DNA of 11,598 nucleotides from an uncultured delta proteobacterium (GTDB taxonomy: Bacteria; Myxococcota_A; Polyangia; Polyangiales; Polyangiaceae), in contig CAITLX010000457.1 of assembly GCA_903893335.1 (NCBI GenBank), positions 1 to 11,598 of the forward strand, written 5' to 3'. Of this stretch, positions 7,946 through 11,598 are shown piece by piece. Each line of letters starts with the position of its first letter. Within the stretch, counting starts at the first letter, position 1. The notes below the pieces were generated by a model that ran no database searches, was not told the DNA's origin, and worked only from the letters and a program-made list of their open reading frames with translations. A program made the position numbers and the translations under genes.

Positions 7946-8908
7946 ATGTCGGTCCGGGTCGCGCGCCTGCGTGGCGCAGCCAGTCTCTTGCTCCTCGCGG
8001 CGTGCTCCGCGCTCGTCGCCTGCTCGCAGGGCTCCGACGACGCCCAGGGCACCGCTGGGGCCTGTCCGGGCCCGTTCTGCGGCACGGCGGGCGCTGCGTC
8101 GGGCGACGCCGGCTCGACCGAGGGCGCCGCGTTCGACGGCCCGGCGGGCGCCACGCGCAGCCCGCTCTGCGGCGCGGGGGGCTGCGACCCCGACTGGGCG
8201 AGCGCCTGCGTCGAGCCGGGCTCGGGCGGCGTCGAAGGCGACGCGGGGGACGACGCCGCGACCCTCGACGCCACGCCCGGCCTCCCCTACCCGCCCGGCG
8301 CGCCCTCACCCGAGCCCGACGACGCAGCGGCGCCCGACGCCGGCGCGCCCGCGAGCGCCTGCCACGTGCACAGGTCGCCGAGCGGACCGCGCTCGAGCTG
8401 CGAGGCGAGCGGAGCTGCGCTCCTCGGCGACGCCTGCGCGACCTCGCACGACTGCGGCGCCGGCCTCGCGTGCATGGGGCTCGCCGGCGGCGGCTCGTGT
8501 CGCCCCTACTGCTGCGGCGACCCCGAGGCGTGCCCCGCCGCGACGTTCTGCGCGCCGCGTCCGCTCGCGGAGGACGCCTCGAGCCCGACGCCGCTGCTCG
8601 TGCCGGCGTGCGTGCCCGCCGACGGCTGCGAGCTGCTGCACGTCGACGCCTGCCCCGCGTCGCTCGCGTGCGCCATCGTGCGCGCCGACGGCACGACGAG
8701 CTGCGTGAGCCCGGGGGGCGGCCGCCGCGACGAGTCGTGCCCCTGCGCCGAGGGCTACGTGTGCGCCAAGAGCGCGAACGTCTGCCTCAAGCTCTGCCAC
8801 ACCGGCCTCGGGGCAGCCGAGTGCCCCGGCGGCACGTGTCAGGGCGGCAGCGGCGCGTTCCCGCCCGGGTTCGGCGTCTGCGTCGGCAGCGTCGGCGACG
8901 CCGGCTGA
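7946..8908 (+). CDS. Cysteine-rich lipoprotein
   Basis: The product is 320 aa with a type II signal peptide: Arg residues at 4, 7 and 9, a Leu/Ala core, and lipobox LVAC with Cys26 as the lipidated residue. This favours ATG 7946 over the upstream in-frame TTG at 7901. After it comes a low-complexity Gly/Ala/Asp/Pro linker (about 30-145). Then follows a cysteine-rich half with about 28 Cys after the lipobox in total, spaced like small disulfide modules (ACATSHDCGAGLACMG, CRPYCC, CPCAEGYVC). No enzyme motif is seen. It is likely a surface or periplasmic lipoprotein of the kind abundant in myxobacteria; the function is unknown. Its 3' end overlaps the convergent PAP2 gene by 70 nt. Confidence 0.8.
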   Translation: MSVRVARLRGAASLLLLAACSALVACSQGSDDAQGTAGACPGPFCGTAGAASGDAGSTEGAAFDGPAGATRSPLCGAGGCDPDWASACVEPGSGGVEGDAGDDAATLDATPGLPYPPGAPSPEPDDAAAPDAGAPASACHVHRSPSGPRSSCEASGAALLGDACATSHDCGAGLACMGLAGGGSCRPYCCGDPEACPAATFCAPRPLAEDASSPTPLLVPACVPADGCELLHVDACPASLACAIVRADGTTSCVSPGGGRRDESCPCAEGYVCAKSANVCLKLCHTGLGAAECPGGTCQGGSGAFPPGFGVCVGSVGDAG

Positions 8909-9414
8909 CCTCCTCGAGCGCGCGTGCCCGCCGCGTAGCCGACGAGCGAGCCGAGCGCGGCGCCCGCGAGCACGTCGGTCGGCCAGTGCACGCCGAGCGC
9001 GACGCGCGACGCGGCGACGGCGCCGGCGATCGACATCGCGGCCACACCCCACCGCCGATCGAGCGCGAGCACGAAGCCCGCGAACGCGAAGCTGCCGGCC
9101 GCGTGCCCGCTCGGCCACGCCTGACCCGGGCCGACGCCGACGTCGAGCGCGCGCGCCCAGTCGATCGTCTCGAAGGGGCGCCTGCGCCCCACGCCCCACT
9201 TCAGCAGCGACACCAGGGCGCTCGTGGCGCCGAGCGTGCCGAGCAGCAGCGCGACGCGCAGGCGCAGCGCGCGCGACGCGAGCACGCAGGCGAGCGGCAC
9301 GAGCATCCACCCCGAGCCGAGGAACGACACGAACGCGATCGCGTGGCGCGCCCACGCAGGCGCCTCGCCCGCGTACAGCGCGCGCAGCAGCGCGAGGTCG
9401 AGCTCGCCCCTCAC
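8839..9414 (-). CDS. PAP2-superfamily phosphatase
   Basis: The product is 191 aa, an integral membrane protein with about five hydrophobic segments. All three PAP2 acid-phosphatase signatures are present: K-x6-R-P (Lys72, Arg79, Pro80), PSGH at 101-104, and S-R-x3-G-x-H-x3-D (SRVALGVHWPTD, 136-147). His104, His143 and Asp147 are the expected catalytic residues. Family members hydrolyse lipid phosphates such as undecaprenyl pyrophosphate or phosphatidic acid; the substrate here cannot be told. The start GTG at 9414 overlaps the channel's TGA as GTGA, indicating translational coupling. The Pro/Thr-rich tail after about residue 165 extends the protein into the opposing lipoprotein gene. Confidence 0.9.
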   Translation of the reverse strand: MRGELDLALLRALYAGEAPAWARHAIAFVSFLGSGWMLVPLACVLASRALRLRVALLLGTLGATSALVSLLKWGVGRRRPFETIDWARALDVGVGPGQAWPSGHAAGSFAFAGFVLALDRRWGVAAMSIAGAVAASRVALGVHWPTDVLAGAALGSLVGYAAGTRARGGQPASPTLPTQTPNPGGNAPLPP

Positions 9415-10481
9415 CGCGCCGGAGCGGCCGAGCGCCCGCCGTGACCCATCACCGCGCGCAGGCGCACGATGTCCGACGACTCGCCGAGCACGACGAGCAC
9501 GGTGCCGGGCGCGAGCACGTGATCGGGCGCGGGGTTGTAGTGAAACTGGTGATCGAGCGTGCGCACCGCGACGACGAGAACGTTCGCCTCGCGCGCGAAC
9601 GCGACGTCGCCGAGCACGACGCCGTCGTAGGGCGAGCCGGCCTGCACCACGAGCTCCTCGAGGCGCAGGTTGCGATCGCGATCGCGCAGCATCTGGTCGA
9701 GGAACTCGACCACCTCGGGGCGCACCAGCTCGCTGGCCATGCGCCGCCCGCCGATCTGGTTGGGGCTCACCGTGCTGTTGGCGCCGGCGCGCGCCATCTT
9801 CGGCGCGGCCTCGGGCTCGACCACCTTCGCGACGATGCGCGCGGTCGCGTTCATGCTCCGCGCCGAGAGCGTCACGAACAGGTTGTCCTTGTCGTTGGTG
9901 AGCGCGGCGATGACGCCGCTCGCGCGCTCGACGCCGGCCTCGGCGAGCGTGTGGTCCTCGGTGGCGTCGCCGTGCACGTGCAGCACGCGATCGCCCAGCT
10001 CCTGGTGCACGCGCGCGAGGTGCTCGCCGTTCTTGTCGATGACGACGAAGGGCGTGCCGGTCGCCACCAGCTCCTCGATGACCCAGCGCCCGGTCGAGCC
10101 GACGCCCGCGACCACGACGTGTCCGTTGAGCGACTCGATGGCTTGTCTCATGCGTTTTCTCCGCCAGGCGTGTCCGATGGCCCCCTCGACGAGCAGGGCG
10201 GTGAGGGTCGACTGCACGTAGGCGACCGCGCCGATGCCCGCGAGGATGATCGTGGAGGTCACGACGCGCGCGCCGTGCACCGTCTCGATGCCCGGCAGCT
10301 CGGCGAAGCCCACGGTCGAGACCGCGATGAGCGACATGTACAGCGTCTGCGCCATCGTCCAGCGCCCCTCGCCGAGCAGCCAGTACGCCGCGCCGCCGCT
10401 GAACAGCACGCCGGCGAGCAGCGCGTTGGCGCCGAGGAAGCGGCGCAGCGCGACGCCGGCGACGTCCGGCTCGCCCCTCAC
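9411..10481 (-). CDS. Potassium channel with RCK/TrkA domains
   Basis: From GTG 10481 the product is 356 aa. A two-helix pore module comes first: TM1 about 17-36, pore helix about 44-55, selectivity filter TVGFAE at 56-61, TM2 about 71-98. The TrkA_N/RCK Rossmann domain begins HVVVAGVGSTG (121-131) with acidic IDKN at the second strand (148-151). A TrkA_C domain lies at about 270-345 (REANVLVVAVR, LAPGTVLVVLGE). This is the layout of MthK-like ligand-gated K+ channels. The filter is TVGFAE rather than TVGYGD/E. GTG 10481 is chosen for its GGAG site 4 nt upstream and a candidate promoter that would start transcription after ATG 10541. The longer form from ATG 10541 adds 20 Arg-rich residues and remains possible. 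It is the first gene of a pair with the PAP2 phosphatase. Confidence 0.87.
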   Translation of the reverse strand: MRGEPDVAGVALRRFLGANALLAGVLFSGGAAYWLLGEGRWTMAQTLYMSLIAVSTVGFAELPGIETVHGARVVTSTIILAGIGAVAYVQSTLTALLVEGAIGHAWRRKRMRQAIESLNGHVVVAGVGSTGRWVIEELVATGTPFVVIDKNGEHLARVHQELGDRVLHVHGDATEDHTLAEAGVERASGVIAALTNDKDNLFVTLSARSMNATARIVAKVVEPEAAPKMARAGANSTVSPNQIGGRRMASELVRPEVVEFLDQMLRDRDRNLRLEELVVQAGSPYDGVVLGDVAFAREANVLVVAVRTLDHQFHYNPAPDHVLAPGTVLVVLGESSDIVRLRAVMGHGGRSAAPAR

Positions 10482-10539
10482 GGGGCTCCGCGCCGGGCGG
10501 CGGCGAGGACGGGGGCGCGCGGGCCTGCCATGGCCCGCC

Positions 10540-10568
10540 ATGTAAGGCTCGGCGGGCGACGCTGTCCA
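10540..10568 (-). promoter_or_regulatory. Candidate promoter for channel/PAP2 pair
   Basis: On the minus strand TGGACA (10568-10563, 5 of 6 to the -35 consensus) is followed after exactly 17 bp by TTACAT (10545-10540, 3 of 6 to the -10 consensus). Transcription would begin near 10533, upstream of GTG 10481 but downstream of ATG 10541. It is divergent from the ssrA promoter. Confidence 0.35.
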
Positions 10569-10597
10569 CAGGCGCGCGCTCGTCGCGCCCGCAGGGC

Positions 10598-10625
10598 TTG
10601 ATCTCCGGCCGCGCGGCCTTATGCT
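10598..10625 (+). promoter_or_regulatory. Candidate ssrA promoter (TTGATC-16-TATGCT)
   Basis: TTGATC (10598-10603), a 16-bp spacer and TATGCT (10620-10625) form a housekeeping-sigma-type promoter. The predicted start near 10632 leaves about 33 nt ahead of the mature tmRNA 5' end, to be removed by RNase P as is usual for tmRNA. Confidence 0.55.
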
Positions 10626-10664
10626 TGGGGGGCTACGTCGAGCAACGACCACGACTCGCCAGAA

Positions 10665-11021
<357 letters not shown>

Positions 11022-11022
11022 T

Positions 11023-11052
11023 AGAATCCCCCGGAGAAATCCGGGGGATTCT
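11023..11052 (+). terminator. tmRNA terminator hairpin
   Basis: AGAATCCCCCGGA (11023-11035) and TCCGGGGGATTCT (11040-11052) form a perfect 13-bp stem closed by a GAAA tetraloop. It begins two bases after the mature tmRNA end. The following U-tract is poor (GACTTTGTG), so termination relies mainly on the very stable stem. Confidence 0.85.
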
Positions 11053-11102
11053 GACTTTGTGGGCCCCGCGAGGTTCTGGTTCCGAATCGCGGTCGCCCCT
11101 GA

Positions 11103-11294
11103 TCAGATCGAGATCGCGCACTCGAGCGAGACCCATCCCGTCAACACCCACGCGATCACGAGCGCCAGGAGCGGGGCCACGTCGCGGAGGCTACGCCGAC
11201 CGGGCGCACGCGTGCGGGGAGGCTGCGTGAAGACGCCGCGCAGACTGGTCGCGCAATCGGCGCGAACGCTCGGAGGCGAAGGTGTCCCGCCCAC
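11103..11294 (-). CDS. Possible small membrane protein or gene remnant
   Basis: This 63-aa frame starts at GTG 11294. Its last 28 residues contain one strongly hydrophobic helix, VAPLLALVIAWVLTGWVSLE, and a short tail, ending at TGA 11103. The final 28 codons almost all end in G or C, as in the genuine genes here, while the first half looks less coding. No ribosome site is clear. It could be a one-helix membrane peptide starting later (for example GTG at the helix), the surviving 3' end of a decayed gene, or chance. I do not recognise it. Confidence 0.25.
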   Translation of the reverse strand: MGGTPSPPSVRADCATSLRGVFTQPPRTRAPGRRSLRDVAPLLALVIAWVLTGWVSLECAISI

Positions 11295-11496
11295 CAGAAA
11301 CTGGGACCCGACCGCCGAACGTGATCGATGTGGCCTCGCATCGCTGGCCGGTCGTCCGTTGCGGGGTCGCCTCCCGACCGCGGCGCTGTCACGCGTGCGC
11401 CGAGGGCGCTGTCCCGCAATCCGCCGTCGCCCTGCCAGCCTGACGCCGAGCGACGCCCATCGTGCGCGCCCCGCGGGATTTGCGCGCCGGATGGAC

Positions 11497-11502
11497 TACG
11501 GT
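11497..11502 (+). promoter_or_regulatory. Candidate -10 box TACGGT
   Basis: TACGGT lies 10 bp before the ATG at 11513. Transcription would start near 11509, giving an almost leaderless mRNA. No ribosome site or clear -35 box is present. Confidence 0.25.
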
Positions 11503-11512
11503 CGCCTCCACC

Positions 11513-11598
11513 ATGAAGCTCCACGTCGTCGTCTGCAGCACCCGCCCCGGCCGCGTCGGCCTCGCCGTCGGCCAATGGTTCGTCGAGCGCGCGCGGGC
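11513..11598 (+). CDS. NADPH-dependent FMN reductase-like protein, 3' partial
   Basis: The first 28 residues are in the window and begin MKLHVVVCSTRPGRVG. A short beta-strand followed by S-T-R-P-G-R is the FMN-phosphate loop of the NADPH-dependent FMN reductase (flavodoxin-like) family. The following helix AVGQWFVERA is typical of its first helix. These cytoplasmic enzymes use NAD(P)H to reduce flavin or quinone-type substrates; the substrate cannot be told. The gene runs off the right edge. No ribosome site precedes the ATG, which fits a nearly leaderless transcript. Confidence 0.75.
   Translation, partial: MKLHVVVCSTRPGRVGLAVGQWFVERAR

Larger units (their letters stand above)
11053..11512. 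other. Gene-poor stretch after tmRNA
   Basis: About 460 bp between the tmRNA terminator and the oxidoreductase gene. Overlapping open frames exist on both strands, but none gives a recognisable protein. The exceptions are a hydrophobic mini-ORF (11103-11294, minus strand), and CGCCTCCACCA at 11503-11513, which resembles the tmRNA 3' end. No transposase, integrase, tRNA or strong inverted repeat is visible. Confidence 0.6.

Noticed and set aside
8873..8902. GGCGTC/GACGCC inverted repeat as a shared terminator
   Set aside because: Only 6 bp with an 18-nt GC-rich loop, no U-tract, and inside coding sequence.
9415..10569. Upstream extension of the PAP2 frame to 576 aa
   Set aside because: It is out of frame with the real channel gene and Arg-rich; GTG 9414 with the GTGA overlap explains the start.
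11156..11575. 139-codon minus-strand frame and overlapping 62-codon plus-strand frame after tmRNA
   Set aside because: No motif, mixed composition, and the first overlaps the start of the FMN reductase-like gene.

Overview
The window is very GC-rich with almost all codons ending in G or C. It carries an exported S55-type protein, a low-complexity Asp/Ala/Cys-rich lipoprotein and PQQ-like propellers. This points to a myxobacterium (Myxococcota, Polyangia-like); that assignment is inference from style, since no rRNA or marker gene is present.

Layout. (1) 2-1076, + strand: a PQQ-like beta-propeller gene entering from the left edge and broken by a frameshift near 697-707. (2) 1116-3935, + strand: three tightly coupled genes: a protein with a TPR-like N-terminus and two degenerate cyclic-nucleotide-binding-like domains, MobA (molybdenum cofactor guanylyltransferase), and a MOT1-family molybdate transporter. 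The last two form a molybdate uptake and cofactor maturation pair. (3) 3974-7878, + strand: two exported proteins 17 nt apart, a SpoIVB/S55-peptidase-like protein and a beta-propeller protein with a fibronectin-III-like C-terminal region. (4) 7946-8908, + strand: a cysteine-rich lipoprotein. (5) 8839-10481, - strand: a potassium channel with RCK/TrkA domains, then a PAP2 phosphatase overlapping it by GTGA. The PAP2 end runs 70 bp into the convergent lipoprotein gene. (6) 10598-11052, + strand: the tmRNA gene ssrA with promoter, tag ORF (ANDNALALAA) and a 13-bp terminator hairpin. (7) 11053-11512: about 460 bp with no firm gene, except a minus-strand mini-ORF coding for one hydrophobic helix. 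(8) 11513 to the right edge: the start of an NADPH-dependent FMN reductase-like gene.

Candidate promoters recur as TAnnnT -10 boxes just upstream of starts. Two are extended (TGCTAnnnT), and one would give an almost leaderless transcript. The least characterised part is the exported S55-like/propeller pair. Its putative catalytic Ser motif precedes the His motif, the reverse of the order recalled for Bacillus SpoIVB. I see no CRISPR array, no intact mobile element and no defence system.
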